Positions 33,199 through 42,466 of a stretch of 42,533 bases of DNA are shown here, piece by piece. Source of the stretch: Magnetococcales bacterium. GTDB lineage: Bacteria > Pseudomonadota > Magnetococcia > Magnetococcales > UBA8363. Each line of letters opens with the position of its first letter. Within the stretch, counting starts at the first letter, position 1. A model generated the notes under the pieces. The model had not been told where the DNA came from. It did not search any database and worked only from the letters and a program-made list of their open reading frames with translations. Made by a program: the position numbers and the translations under genes. The stretch covers positions 182,706 through 225,238 of the forward strand of contig JADFYU010000001.1 of the NCBI GenBank assembly GCA_015232865.1, in the 5' to 3' direction.

Positions 33199-33659
33199 GG
33201 AATCGCGTATAAACCCAGATCCGGCAGTTGTTCGCACATCACTGGCACAACCTATTGATTCACCTGGCAAATCAAAAAAAGTCTCATCACCAATAAGGTG
33301 ACTTCAATTTTTCCTGATTCAGCAGATAAACCAATATGTTGCACCATTAATGCACGCTCAACTGCCGAATCTGGGATAAATAACCTGCACATCTTGAAAA
33401 GGCTTACTGCGTTAATCGAGGGGTTGGTTGTGGTGTTAAATATTTTTACATTGAAAAGTAAAAATATTTTTTCATCAAGGGGATTGCTGGAGAATGAATC
33501 GATCATCCTGTTGAAAATATGTGTGAATTAACAGAAACATATTTGGCATGGATTTTGAGTTGAATTTAGGTAGGTTGAGCAGAATAAATGTAGCTGTGCG
33601 CCTCTTGTGTGGCAAAAATAGAAGGAGATCGGCCCGTTCTTAGAAGAGGAGGGTGCGTT
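33199..33659. other. Intergenic region, 461 bases, carrying MITE copy 2
   Basis: This separates the TauE/SafE and HDOD-GGDEF genes. It contains the MITE at 33214-33375 and an AT-rich stretch. A sigma-54-like sequence, TTGGCATG then TTGA at the right spacing (33543-33558), lies 100 bases before the downstream ATG but lacks the near-invariant -12 GC. Confidence 0.6.
33214..33375. mobile_element. MITE copy 2 (162 bp, IS1380-like ends)
   Basis: Terminal inverted repeats CCCAGATCCGGCAGTTG (33214-33230) and, on the other strand, CCCAGATTCGGCAGTTG (33375-33359) match at 16 of 17 positions. Perfect 5-bp target duplications ATAAA flank it (33209-33213 and 33376-33380). It aligns end to end with the reverse complement of the copy at 15246-15408, including a shared central block with ACCAATATGTTGCACCA. 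No transposase is encoded. The insertion lies 15 bases after the TauE/SafE stop. Confidence 0.85.
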
Positions 33660-35675
33660 ATGGAGACCACAAGCAACACCACGATCCCGGAAATAATGCC
33701 AGGGAGCCGTTATGGCGTCGAGGTGGCCTTGCTCGAAGAGTTGTCCAGGCGGATTGGCCGGTTGCTCTCCTTGACCTTTGACCAAAAAACTTCTGTTGCC
33801 CAGTTGGTCGACCTGTTATCGGAGGAGGAGCGGTTGGTCGAAAAGATCCTCCGCTTTGCCAATACCCATCGTGCTGGAAAAGTCGGTAAGATCTCCACTC
33901 TCAGTCAGGCGGTAATCCATATCGGATTTAATCGGATTAGAACCCTTGGCATCGAGTTGATGTTTTATAACCTGGTCGTCCATAAACTCCAAATCCACCG
34001 TTTTGATCCAGCAAACTTTTGGCGACATTGTACGACGGTAGCGGTGATTTCACGAGCCATCGGCGAAAAAATACGCTATCAAAATCTTGATGAAGCCTAT
34101 CTGGCCGGGCTGTTTCACGATGTTGGAAAAATATTTTTGTACATGCACGGTGCCATCGATTATGAAGAGTTTTTGGCCATGCAGTATAATCTTGATCACC
34201 CCATGGCCGATCAGGAACGGTCGTTCATGGGCTTGGGCCATGATGAATTGGGTGCCTCTTTTTTGGCTCAGTGCGGTTTTTCCCAACGGCTGATTCGTAG
34301 TGTCCGCTACCATCATCAACGCTATGATGAGTCGATCCTCGGGTTGGATGGTGCTCGATTGACCGCTCTGCTTCAACTCTCCGATTTTATCGCCTGGACC
34401 CAGGGAATCGGTTCTCACCAAGGGATGCCCGGCCCCATACTGCCGCCGGAGACCGAACGGGTGATCAACCTGGAGCGGGTTGGCGTCGAGACGATCATCT
34501 CGGCTATGGAGCCAAAGTTGGCCTCTCTGGCTCTGTATTATCAATTCTCCATGCCCAACGACCATAAAATACGGGAGAATCTTTTTCAGGCCAACCTGCA
34601 ACTGGGTAAATTAAAAACCCACTATCTCTATCTGGAAACCAATCGGTCCGATTCCACAAAAATGACCCAACATGCGGAGATGTTGCTCACCCCTCATCGA
34701 AGCCTGGATAGTGAGGTGATTTTTAAAAACACCCTGAAGGCCATTCGGCTGGATATGAATTTTGATGAGATCTGGGTCTTTCGCTTTAATCAGGAAAAAA
34801 GGCTGATTGTTGCCGAACAGTTTCCGGGAGCCGTTCCTTTTGCCAAGGAGGGGGTTGGTCAGCAATTTTCTGTCGAGGAGGCGGATGAAAATATCTTGGC
34901 GTGTCTACGCAACCGTTGGCCGATCTTGATGAATGGTAAAAATGCGCTTGAGCTGAAATTGTTGGGTTTTATTGGTGCCAAACAGGCGACTTTGGTTCCC
35001 ATTAAAGGCCAGGGGCGAATTCATGGTTTGGCCTGTCTGGTAAAAAAAGAGGCGGAGGCTTTGGTTGGGGAGGCAAAATTGCAAACCCTCTCCTCTCTTT
35101 TTCATGAGATGGGGCTGGCGTTGGATAACGCTCTGTTATACGCCCTGGCCAATCAACGGGCGAACCGGGATAAGTTGACCGGAATCATGAATCGGTCCGG
35201 CCTGGATGCTCAGTTTGATAAAGCCTTTGCCAACGCCAGGAAAAAAGGCCAGATTTTTTGTGTCGCCATGGCGGACATCGATTTTTTTAAAAAATTCAAT
35301 GATAAATTTGGTCATCAGGAGGGGGATCGGATCTTGAAACTGGTGGCGCAGGTTTTGAAGAAATCCACCCGAGCCAACGGGATGGTTGGCCGATATGGGG
35401 GGGAAGAGTTTATGATTATTCTCAAGCACACCAGCATCGACGATGCCTGGGCCTATTGTGAGAGAATTCGTAAAAATGTGGAAAACCTGGGTCATGTCTT
35501 GAGTCAACGCCTGCCCGGTCAGCCGCTGACCATCAGCATCGGCGTGGCCGCCTATCGCTCAGATCTAAAACACTCTAAACAGATGACTCAACAGGCCGAT
35601 TTGGCTCTCTACAAAGCCAAAAATGCCGGGCGTAACCGGGTGGTCAGACATCAAGCGTCATTGCCAGTCAATTGA
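33660..35675 (+). CDS. HDOD-GAF-GGDEF protein, probable diguanylate cyclase
   Basis: About 671 residues from the ATG at 33660, chosen for its strong GGAGGG site six bases upstream; an ATG at 33609 has none. Residues 15-240 are an HDOD domain (LLEELSRRIGRLLSL near the start) with an HD pair kept in AGLFHDVGKIF near 150. Residues 360-510 look like a GAF sensor. Residues 525-660 are a GGDEF domain with NRSGLDAQFD, ADIDFFKKFNDKFGHQEGD and the active-site RYGGEEF. The product would be cyclic di-GMP. The inhibitory RxxD site upstream of GGEEF is not present (RANG instead), so product inhibition may be weak. No membrane segment is visible, so the protein is cytosolic. Confidence 0.88.
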   Translation: METTSNTTIPEIMPGSRYGVEVALLEELSRRIGRLLSLTFDQKTSVAQLVDLLSEEERLVEKILRFANTHRAGKVGKISTLSQAVIHIGFNRIRTLGIELMFYNLVVHKLQIHRFDPANFWRHCTTVAVISRAIGEKIRYQNLDEAYLAGLFHDVGKIFLYMHGAIDYEEFLAMQYNLDHPMADQERSFMGLGHDELGASFLAQCGFSQRLIRSVRYHHQRYDESILGLDGARLTALLQLSDFIAWTQGIGSHQGMPGPILPPETERVINLERVGVETIISAMEPKLASLALYYQFSMPNDHKIRENLFQANLQLGKLKTHYLYLETNRSDSTKMTQHAEMLLTPHRSLDSEVIFKNTLKAIRLDMNFDEIWVFRFNQEKRLIVAEQFPGAVPFAKEGVGQQFSVEEADENILACLRNRWPILMNGKNALELKLLGFIGAKQATLVPIKGQGRIHGLACLVKKEAEALVGEAKLQTLSSLFHEMGLALDNALLYALANQRANRDKLTGIMNRSGLDAQFDKAFANARKKGQIFCVAMADIDFFKKFNDKFGHQEGDRILKLVAQVLKKSTRANGMVGRYGGEEFMIILKHTSIDDAWAYCERIRKNVENLGHVLSQRLPGQPLTISIGVAAYRSDLKHSKQMTQQADLALYKAKNAGRNRVVRHQASLPVN

Positions 35676-35696
35676 TGTTGGGTTCGATTGTGGCTT

Positions 35697-36983
35697 CTAC
35701 ATGCCAAAAAATTCGGGGTAGAGAACCAAAATCGCCAAGACGCCGATCTGAAGAAAGATAAACGGTACTACCCCACGGTAGATGTCGGTGGTCGAAATCT
35801 CCGGCGGTGCTACCCCTTTAAGATAGAATAGGCTGAAGCCAAAGGGGGGGGTTAAAAAGCTGGTCTGCAGGTTCATGGCTACCAGAATGGCGTACCAGAT
35901 GGGGTTGATTCCCAACCCTTCGGCAATGGGAGCTAAAATGGGCACGATGATGTAGGAGATTTCGACAAAATCGATAAAAAATCCCAATATCATGATGGAA
36001 AGCATGGAAAAAATGATAAACCCCCACTTTTCTCCGGGCAGCGCCATCATGAAATCCTCAACCAGATAATCGCCGCCAGTAAAGGTGAAAACCATGGAAA
36101 AAGCCGTGGCCCCAATTAAAATGGCAAAAACCATGGCGGTGATCTTGACGGTCTCCTTGGCGCTTTCGATCACCATGGAGACAGACAGTTGCCGATAGAG
36201 CATTGCCAGCAGAATGGCGCCGACTCCGCCCACCGAGGAGGATTCGGTCGGGGTGGCGACACCAGCCAGTATCGAACCTAAAACCAGTACGATCAGTGTC
36301 AGGGGCGGCAGAATGGCGATCAGGGCTTTTTTGACCTGCTCTTGTTTGTTGCCATAAAAGGCGGTGACTTCGATGGGGGGAGCCAGCTCTTTGTTGAAAA
36401 AGGTTGCCGCCAGAATATAGAGTACATAAACCAACACCAAAAGGAGTCCGGGCCAGAAGGCGGCTCGAAACAGATCACCGACCGGTTGTTGAAAGACGTC
36501 GCCGAGAATAATCAGGACAATGGAGGGGGGGATGATCTGACCCAGGGTTCCCGCCGCACAGATGGAACCGGTGGCCAGGCGGGCATCATAGTTGTATTTG
36601 AGCATAACCGGCAGGGAGATGACCCCCATGGCGACGACCGATGCGCCCACTACGCCGGTCGAGGCCGCCAGCAGGCTGCCGACCAACACCGTACTGATGG
36701 CGATCCCACCGCGAATTTCCCCGAATAAAAACCCCATGGACTCCAATAATCGCTCGGCCAGCTTGGATTTTTGCAGAATAATTCCCATAAAAATAAACAG
36801 CGGAATAGCCATGAGAATGGTGTTGTTCATGATGGACCAGATGCGATGCGGCATCATGTCAAATAGTCCGATCCCCTCGGAAAACAGGCCGAAAAATACC
36901 GCTACCCCGCCAAAGGTAAAGGCGACCGGAAAGCCCAGCAACAACAGAAGCAGGGCGGTAATGAACATAATCAGTCCAATCAT
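35697..36983 (-). CDS. dctM: TRAP transporter large permease (DctM)
   Basis: A 428-residue ion-coupled permease of a tripartite ATP-independent transporter, with about 12 membrane segments. Family blocks are visible: MIGLIMFITALLLLLLGFPV at the N-terminus, MAIPLFIFMGIILQKSKLAERLL near 56, GVVGASVVAMGVISLP near 115, and AAGTLGQIIPPSIVLIILGD near 143, the transport motif region. The C-terminus has LNLQTSFLTPPFG-like NLQTSFLTPPFGFSLFYLKG. It uses a sodium gradient with the small permease and the binding protein. It is last of three genes in the order dctP, dctQ, dctM, all on the minus strand, and starts 38 bases after dctQ. Confidence 0.95.
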   Translation of the reverse strand: MIGLIMFITALLLLLLGFPVAFTFGGVAVFFGLFSEGIGLFDMMPHRIWSIMNNTILMAIPLFIFMGIILQKSKLAERLLESMGFLFGEIRGGIAISTVLVGSLLAASTGVVGASVVAMGVISLPVMLKYNYDARLATGSICAAGTLGQIIPPSIVLIILGDVFQQPVGDLFRAAFWPGLLLVLVYVLYILAATFFNKELAPPIEVTAFYGNKQEQVKKALIAILPPLTLIVLVLGSILAGVATPTESSSVGGVGAILLAMLYRQLSVSMVIESAKETVKITAMVFAILIGATAFSMVFTFTGGDYLVEDFMMALPGEKWGFIIFSMLSIMILGFFIDFVEISYIIVPILAPIAEGLGINPIWYAILVAMNLQTSFLTPPFGFSLFYLKGVAPPEISTTDIYRGVVPFIFLQIGVLAILVLYPEFFGM

Positions 36984-37021
36984 GGAGGGGCCTTCCTTAT
37001 CCGGGTCGTCATAGAACTTCG

Positions 37022-37561
37022 TTAAAGCTGTTCGTTCAGGTGAGTCGGGAGTACAGGGTGGGGGCCGGCTTTGATAACCCGATAGTTGCGAATAATCAAC
37101 CCCAGGGCCACCACGGTCAGGAAAATGAAGGCGAGGGGAATCATTCCCTTGATGATCCAGCGGTGGGTGATGCCGCCAGGATCGCCGCTGATCTCGTTGG
37201 TGATGAAGGCTTCATGAACAAATGGAATGGAACCATAGATGATTAAAAAGGAGAGGGGAATTAAAAAAAACAGGGTTCCGAAAATATTGATGATCGCTCG
37301 GTTTTTTTTGCTCAATCGATCATAGATCAGATCGACCCGCACATGGGCGTCCTCTTTTAGAGTGTAGGCAATACCAAAGAGAAAGACGATGGAAAACAGA
37401 TGCCACTCCATCTCCTGCATGGTGATGCTGCCGACATTGAAAAAATAGCGCATGATCGAATCATAAAATACGTTGATCATGGTTAGAATCATCAAAATAC
37501 CGGTTGCATATCCCAGCAGATCGGCAAAGCGGTCGATCCAATTCTCAATCTTCACTAGCAT
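37022..37561 (-). CDS. dctQ: TRAP transporter small permease (DctQ)
   Basis: A 179-residue, four-helix protein of the DctQ family. The motif MQEMEWHLFSIVFLFGIAYTL (residues 44-64, here shown across 20 or fewer positions as QEMEWHLFSIVFLFGIAYT) and DAHVRVDLIYDRLSKK near 67-82 are diagnostic. It pairs with DctM in the membrane and is essential for transport in studied systems. AGGAGG eight bases upstream of the ATG supports the start. It follows dctP after about 105 bases containing a stem-loop. Confidence 0.93.
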   Translation of the reverse strand: MLVKIENWIDRFADLLGYATGILMILTMINVFYDSIMRYFFNVGSITMQEMEWHLFSIVFLFGIAYTLKEDAHVRVDLIYDRLSKKNRAIINIFGTLFFLIPLSFLIIYGSIPFVHEAFITNEISGDPGGITHRWIIKGMIPLAFIFLTVVALGLIIRNYRVIKAGPHPVLPTHLNEQL

Positions 37562-37616
37562 GGATATTTCCTCCTGTCGGGATTGCTCGCTGTGGTGTTG
37601 TAGATGAGCAAACAGC

Positions 37617-37655
37617 CCTGATTCCCACCGCCTTTGAAAAGCGGAGGGAATCAGG
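37617..37655 (-). terminator. Intercistronic stem-loop between dctP and dctQ
   Basis: Arms CCTGATTCCCACCGC (37617-37631) and GCGGAGGGAATCAGG (37641-37655) pair with one mismatch around a 9-base loop. It starts 12 bases beyond the dctP stop and lacks a U tract. Such hairpins after binding-protein genes commonly protect the upstream mRNA or attenuate read-through, raising the binding protein relative to the permease. Confidence 0.6.
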
Positions 37656-37666
37656 ATTTCATGGCA

Positions 37667-38746
37667 TTATTCCAGGTTGTCTTGCAGATAGGAATAGTCG
37701 GAAATACGGGTCCATTCCCGAACATCTTTCAGGTAGGCGTTTTGCGAATCGATGATCTCTTTAAAGTCGCTGTTGGTCTTGGAACTCTCCTCCAACAATT
37801 TTTGATTCTCCACCTTCATCTGTTTGATTACCTCTTTTGGGAAGGTTCTGATTTTGATGTGGGGATACTCTTTTTTGATGGCAGCCCAGTTTACAGCACT
37901 ATCGTGGTAAGAGCGGGTGTACATGTCATAGGCGGCATATTGCATGGCAATGGTGAGAATTTTTTGCAAATGCGGCGGCAGGGTATTGAACTTGTCCTGG
38001 TTGACCAAAAACTGCAACTCGGTCGCCGGCTCATGCCAACCGGTGTAGTAGTAGGGGGCGATTTTGTGAAAGCCCATGTTGAGATCCAGAGAGGGGCCAA
38101 CCCACTCCAAGGCATCCAAGGTTCCCCGTTCCAAAGCGGTGTATAGTTCCCCCGGTGGAATGTTGGTCACAACCACGCCCAGTTTGGACATCACTTCGCC
38201 AGCAAAGCCGGGAATCCGCATCTTCAGACCTTTGAGGTCATCCTGACTGTTGATCTCCTTGCGGAACCAGCCGCCCATCTGATTGCCGGTATTGCCACCC
38301 GGAAAAGAGTAGACGCCATGTTTGTCGTAGGTTTTTTTCATCAATTCCATGCCGCCGCCATAGTAAAACCAAGCATATTGCTCCGGCGTAGTCATGCCGA
38401 ACGGCATGGTGGTAAAGGGCATGGTGTTCAGATCTTTACCTTTCCAGTAGTAGGAGGCAGAGTGGCCCATCTGATATTGACTGCCACTTTTGACCATGTC
38501 CAAGATGCCAAACGGTGCTTTATGTTTGTTCTTGGAGTCAATTCGAATCTCCATCTCGCCATTGGACATGGTTTTGACCAGATCAGCCATTTTGAGTACG
38601 GCATCACCGAAGATGGGAAAGTTGGTTGGCCAGGTCATGGCCAGTTTCCAGCGGTATTTTGGGGCGGCCTGGGCTTGTACCGTGACTGCCATCAAGCCAA
38701 TAATCATCAAGCTGGCCACAATGAAAGGGGGAATCCGTCGTTTCAT
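37667..38746 (-). CDS. dctP: TRAP transporter periplasmic substrate-binding protein, TakP-like
   Basis: A 359-residue exported binding protein with a Sec signal (residues 1-28, ending AQAAP). It begins its mature part with YRWKLAMTWPTNFPIFGD, which, with LKGLKMRIPGFAGEVM near 170 and ALEWVGPSLDLNMGFHKIAPYYY near 205-227, resembles the TakP branch that binds 2-oxo acids such as pyruvate. The Arg in KMRIPG is the conserved carboxylate-binding residue of DctP-type proteins. The substrate is therefore probably a small organic acid, but the exact one is inferred. An AAGGAG site precedes the ATG. It is first in the operon and divergent from the penicillin-binding protein gene. Confidence 0.92.
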   Translation of the reverse strand: MKRRIPPFIVASLMIIGLMAVTVQAQAAPKYRWKLAMTWPTNFPIFGDAVLKMADLVKTMSNGEMEIRIDSKNKHKAPFGILDMVKSGSQYQMGHSASYYWKGKDLNTMPFTTMPFGMTTPEQYAWFYYGGGMELMKKTYDKHGVYSFPGGNTGNQMGGWFRKEINSQDDLKGLKMRIPGFAGEVMSKLGVVVTNIPPGELYTALERGTLDALEWVGPSLDLNMGFHKIAPYYYTGWHEPATELQFLVNQDKFNTLPPHLQKILTIAMQYAAYDMYTRSYHDSAVNWAAIKKEYPHIKIRTFPKEVIKQMKVENQKLLEESSKTNSDFKEIIDSQNAYLKDVREWTRISDYSYLQDNLE

Positions 38747-39086
38747 AATCTCTCCTTATTGATTGATGTAATTTATAAATTGAAAGGCAGTATACGATAG
38801 AGTTTCGCTATTTTCTTCTAAAAAACAACAGTAACACATTTCGGACAGGGATTTGTATTTATAGGTGGGTGAGTGTCCGGTAACGTGCCGGGGTCTTTAG
38901 AGCCAGCCAATACTCAATCCAGTCCATCACTATTTTTGCGCACAACCGACGAGTATACAGCCGAAAATCTTTCAGATAAGCATGAAAAAAATAAATCATG
39001 CACCAACCGGATAAAAAAGTGTACAGTCTATGCCATTATCATTATTGTAACCTAGTTTTTTTTAGAAGTGTTGAGTCATTACGACA
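38747..39086. other. Divergent intergenic region, 340 bases
   Basis: This lies between dctP and the penicillin-binding protein gene and should contain both promoters. It is AT-rich near both genes. I see no tRNA, repeat or strong hairpin. A short open frame at 38873-39055 has no coding character. Confidence 0.4.
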
Positions 39087-41135
39087 ATGCCAGTACAACC
39101 CACGAAGGCCAAACCCACGGCCAAACCCACAACAAAAAAACCGGCGACCGTTCGGGCCAAAAAAAAAGAAGTCAGGCCCTCAACACAAGCGGTAAAACCC
39201 GCATCCATACCGAAAACGACGAGAAAGAGCAAATCCCCCCCTGCCACCCGCTCTACCGAGACTGCGAAAGCGCCTCGAACCAAAAAGTCTGCTCCGGCCA
39301 AACCGTCCGGTTCCGCCCGTCGGCCAGTCAAGCAGGCTGTCTCTGCTGGCTTGGGACAAAAAATTCGCCATAAAGCGACGACCTTTTTCAAGCGCATCCT
39401 GCTTAAATTGACCCTTTGGTTTTTTGTCGGGCTGGTTCTGGCCGGTCTGTTGGTTGCGATTTTCTGGCCGATGCTGCCGACTCGGCAACAGATTATCGAT
39501 GCCGATCGGGGGTTGTCCCTGATTATGGATAAAAGCGGCAATACTCTTGAAATGGTCGAGGTCTCCCGCAATTTGCGTCTGCCCGGCAGTCAGATTCCCG
39601 ACCATCTGAAAGAGGCCTTTATCGCCATTGAGGATCGGCGCTTTCGCTATCATTTTGGGGTTGACCCCATCAGCATCGCCACCAATGTCATAAAAGGTCT
39701 TAAGGGACAAAGAATGGCTGGAGCGAGCACTCTGACCCAGCAGTTGGCCAAAAACCTGTTTTTATCGTCGGATCGTTCCCTGTGGCGAAAGTTCAAGGAG
39801 ATGGTGCTGTCATTCAAGTTGGAATATTATTTTTCCAAGGAGCGGATTATTGAGATGTATCTCAATAATGTCTATTTTGGAGACAACACCTATGGCGTCG
39901 AGACCGCTGCGCGCCAATATTTTTCCAAACGGACTTCAGAACTCAACCTGTTCGAAGCGGCTCTGTTGGCCGGTACGGTAAAAGGACCGAATCGCTATCA
40001 CATTCGCCGCCATTTTGATGTGGCGGCCAGTCGTGCCAAAACAGTTCTTCAGTCCATGGTCCGTGGGGATTATATCACTTTGGACGATATGGAGCGGGCC
40101 ATCCAGACCGGCATTCAAAAGGGAGACCGTCAATTCAGACCAATCCAATACCAATGGCTCAAGGATTGGATCAGTCCGTCGTTGATCGATAAATTGGCTG
40201 ATTATGAGGGGAGAATTCGAGTTTTTACCACTCTAAACACCGAGTATCAAACCTATGCAGAGATTGCCATCAACCGCTATCTGCGGGAGTACAGGGGCCG
40301 ACAGACCAGCGAGGCGGCTCTGATCTCCATCGCCGCTGATGGTGCGGTTCGAGCCATGGTCGGCGGGGCCGATTATAGCGACAGTCAACTTAATCGCTGT
40401 CTGGTTAAACGGCAGCCGGCCTCCACATTTAAGCCGTTTGTCTTTTTGGCAGCTCTGGAAGCCGGTCTGGATGAAAACAGCCGGGTGGAGGATGTGCCTA
40501 TCACCATTGATGGGTGGTCCCCACGCAATTATGATGGCCGTTTTCTAGGGCCTATGACCCTGACCGAGGCACTCACCCAATCTCGCAATACGGTTTCAGT
40601 CGCCCTTTATCAGCAAATCGGTCACGACACCCTGGTCGATTTGCTGTTTCGATTGGGTATTGGCGAAATATTGCCAGACAACCCTTCTGTGGCTCTCGGC
40701 AGTTGGGAAATTCCCCTTCTCAATCTGACCAACATGTATCGAACCATCGCCAATGGCGGCGCTCGATTCGAGCCGTATGGCTTCACGGGAGTAACCGATG
40801 CGTCGGGCAATATTTTGACATGGAGAACTCAAAGAGAGCCCTTCTACGCTATTGATCTGGCCGCTGCCGCCCAGTTGAACGGCATGTTGCAACGGGTTGT
40901 CTACAAAGGAACCGCCCGCAACGCCGCCTTTGGCGATAAGCCGATAGCGGGAAAAACCGGAACCAGTCAGGATAATCGTGATGCCTTTTTTGTCGGGTAT
41001 TCAGATATTCTGACCACCGGCGTCTGGATGGGTAACGATGACAACAGCCCCATGCAAGGCATCACCGGCGGCGGCCCCCCAGCCCTGATCTGGCGATATT
41101 TCATGTCCAATTGTCACAATAGTCTTTATGAGTAA
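39087..41135 (+). CDS. Class A penicillin-binding protein (PBP1-type transglycosylase/transpeptidase)
   Basis: A bifunctional peptidoglycan synthase of 682 residues. Residues 1-95 are a cytoplasmic tail very rich in Lys, Pro, Ala, Ser and Thr. A membrane anchor lies near 107-130. The GT51 glycosyltransferase domain has EDRRFRYHFGVDP (near 183-195, catalytic Glu), GASTLTQQLAKNLF (near 212) and the downstream family blocks KERIIEMYLNNVYFG (near 252). The transpeptidase has SxxK in PASTFKP (near 445), SxN in QSRNTVS (near 498) and KTG in AGKTGTSQDNRDAFF (near 620). All catalytic motifs are intact. The C-terminus is short. The start ATG has a poor ribosome binding site, so the exact N-terminus is uncertain. 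The gene stands alone. Confidence 0.92.
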   Translation: MPVQPTKAKPTAKPTTKKPATVRAKKKEVRPSTQAVKPASIPKTTRKSKSPPATRSTETAKAPRTKKSAPAKPSGSARRPVKQAVSAGLGQKIRHKATTFFKRILLKLTLWFFVGLVLAGLLVAIFWPMLPTRQQIIDADRGLSLIMDKSGNTLEMVEVSRNLRLPGSQIPDHLKEAFIAIEDRRFRYHFGVDPISIATNVIKGLKGQRMAGASTLTQQLAKNLFLSSDRSLWRKFKEMVLSFKLEYYFSKERIIEMYLNNVYFGDNTYGVETAARQYFSKRTSELNLFEAALLAGTVKGPNRYHIRRHFDVAASRAKTVLQSMVRGDYITLDDMERAIQTGIQKGDRQFRPIQYQWLKDWISPSLIDKLADYEGRIRVFTTLNTEYQTYAEIAINRYLREYRGRQTSEAALISIAADGAVRAMVGGADYSDSQLNRCLVKRQPASTFKPFVFLAALEAGLDENSRVEDVPITIDGWSPRNYDGRFLGPMTLTEALTQSRNTVSVALYQQIGHDTLVDLLFRLGIGEILPDNPSVALGSWEIPLLNLTNMYRTIANGGARFEPYGFTGVTDASGNILTWRTQREPFYAIDLAAAAQLNGMLQRVVYKGTARNAAFGDKPIAGKTGTSQDNRDAFFVGYSDILTTGVWMGNDDNSPMQGITGGGPPALIWRYFMSNCHNSLYE

Positions 41136-41147
41136 AAAGGGGGATAG

Positions 41148-41572
41148 AGTGATTCAGCTCGGGAAATTCCAATCATTTTTGTTACGGCGTCCAGTTCGCC
41201 CGATGACGAGGTTCGAGCCTTGTCCCTTGGTGCGGTGGATTTTATTTCAAAACCATTGAACTGGTGACAGTCGAAAATGGAGCCCAGGCGCAATTTAAAA
41301 CACAAGAATTTGATGTTGTTCTGATGGATATTCAGATGCCGGTCATGGATGGTTTTGTTGCCACCCGGAGGATCAGAGAGTGGGAGTCGGAGGCTGGTAT
41401 GCAGCAACCGACACCGATTATTACCCTGACCGCTCATTCCCTGAAGGATATCTTCGATAAAGCCAGAGAGGTCGGGTGTGACGACTGTCTGGGCAAACCC
41501 ATCAGAAAAAAGGTGCTTTTGGATACCCTGGCCAAAGTTCAATCATCCAGACGATACGGGACGACTGTCTGA
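41148..41572 (+). pseudogene. Fused remnant of two response-regulator receiver domains
   Basis: The 5' part (41148-41267) reads REIPIIFVTASSSPDDEV then LGAVDFISKPLN before a TGA; this is the second half of a receiver domain with its conserved Thr/Ser and Lys. Overlapping it in another frame, from 41264, is most of a second receiver: TVENGAQAQFK, then DVVLMDIQMPVMDGF with the phosphoacceptor Asp, then TPIITLTAHS and CLGKPI. A stop lies just before the first part. This is best explained as a deleted, frameshifted remnant of a hybrid histidine kinase or tandem-receiver protein. The second part could still be expressed from GTG at 41264 as 102 residues, but it lacks the first strand and acidic pair of the domain. 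Confidence 0.75.
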
Positions 41573-41785
41573 CCGTTTCCAGCCAAAACCGCCCGAATGT
41601 CAGCCTGCGGATTTATCCCTTCTGTGCGTCCGGCTATCCTGGTTTTTTTTATGGGAAATGTTACACTGTCCGTTGTATCGTGGTGGTGAAACACAAATGA
41701 TAAGACCGTGATTAAAAAAATGGAAACAGTATTGAACCGTTAGGTTCATAACGATTCAGACTACTCTGGTTCAAGGAAACAGGTA

Positions 41786-42466
41786 ATGAAAGCTGAAAAA
41801 AACAAGTTGCAATCCATTATCCAGGCTACTTTTTTTGACATAAAGCCCAAGACCGACAAGGCCAAGACAGTCAAGCCCCGACCTCTGGTTACAGTGGCTC
41901 GGGATTTTGGCGCTGAAGGGGAACAGGTTGCTCAGATCATGGCAAAAAAACTGGGTGTCACCTGTTTTGACCAGCAGATTTTGGATGGAATTGTCAACCA
42001 AGTCGGTGTTGATCCACATTTGATGCAAAAGCTGGATGAGCGCGCCCCGAATAAAATTGAAGATTGGATCGTTGATATTTTTTCCGCTGGCAAGGGCAGC
42101 CGTGAAGAGTTCCTGAAGCGGTTGTATCTATCCATGAATGGTGTTGCCGTATCCGGTGGTGTCGTTGTCGGCCGGGGTGGTCAGATTATTCTTGCTAAAC
42201 GTCAGGCCTTTAGAATACGGGTAACCGGAACCCCTGAGATTTGTGCCAAACGTGTCTCTACCCGTGAGGAAATCTCTCTGGAGGCCGCCCGGAAACGGGT
42301 GGCGAAGATCAATAAAGAGCGCTATGAGTTTGTCAAAGAGCTGTTTCAGATGCACCCGACCGATTCGTCTTATTATGATCTGGTCATAAGTTCTGACCGT
42401 CTTTCTCCCGAACAGGTTGCAGATCTGGCCCTGAACGCAATGAAACAAATGGGGTTTCCCGTCTAA
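41786..42466 (+). CDS. Cytidylate-kinase-like family protein
   Basis: A 226-residue P-loop-type kinase of the Cytidylate_kin2 group. The modified P-loop region is VTVARDFGAEGEQVAQIMAKKLG (near residues 35-57; key stretch ARDFGAEGEQVA), followed by FDQQILDGIV. GVVVGRGGQIILAK (near 125) and FRIRVTGTPEICAKRVSTRE (near 142-160) are typical strands and lid region. Many members of this group are annotated from sequence only, and the substrate is not established. An AAGGAAACAGGT site precedes the ATG. The gene is monocistronic here: the response-regulator remnant lies 213 bases upstream and the window ends 67 bases downstream. Confidence 0.88.
   Translation: MKAEKNKLQSIIQATFFDIKPKTDKAKTVKPRPLVTVARDFGAEGEQVAQIMAKKLGVTCFDQQILDGIVNQVGVDPHLMQKLDERAPNKIEDWIVDIFSAGKGSREEFLKRLYLSMNGVAVSGGVVVGRGGQIILAKRQAFRIRVTGTPEICAKRVSTREEISLEAARKRVAKINKERYEFVKELFQMHPTDSSYYDLVISSDRLSPEQVADLALNAMKQMGFPV

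Noticed and set aside
33543..33559. Sigma-54-like sequence before the HDOD-GGDEF gene
   Set aside because: The TTGGCATG half and spacing fit, but the -12 dinucleotide is GA, not the near-invariant GC, and no activator is adjacent.
38873..39055. 60-codon open frame between dctP and the PBP gene
   Set aside because: It has no domain and no ribosome binding site, and lies in a divergent promoter region.
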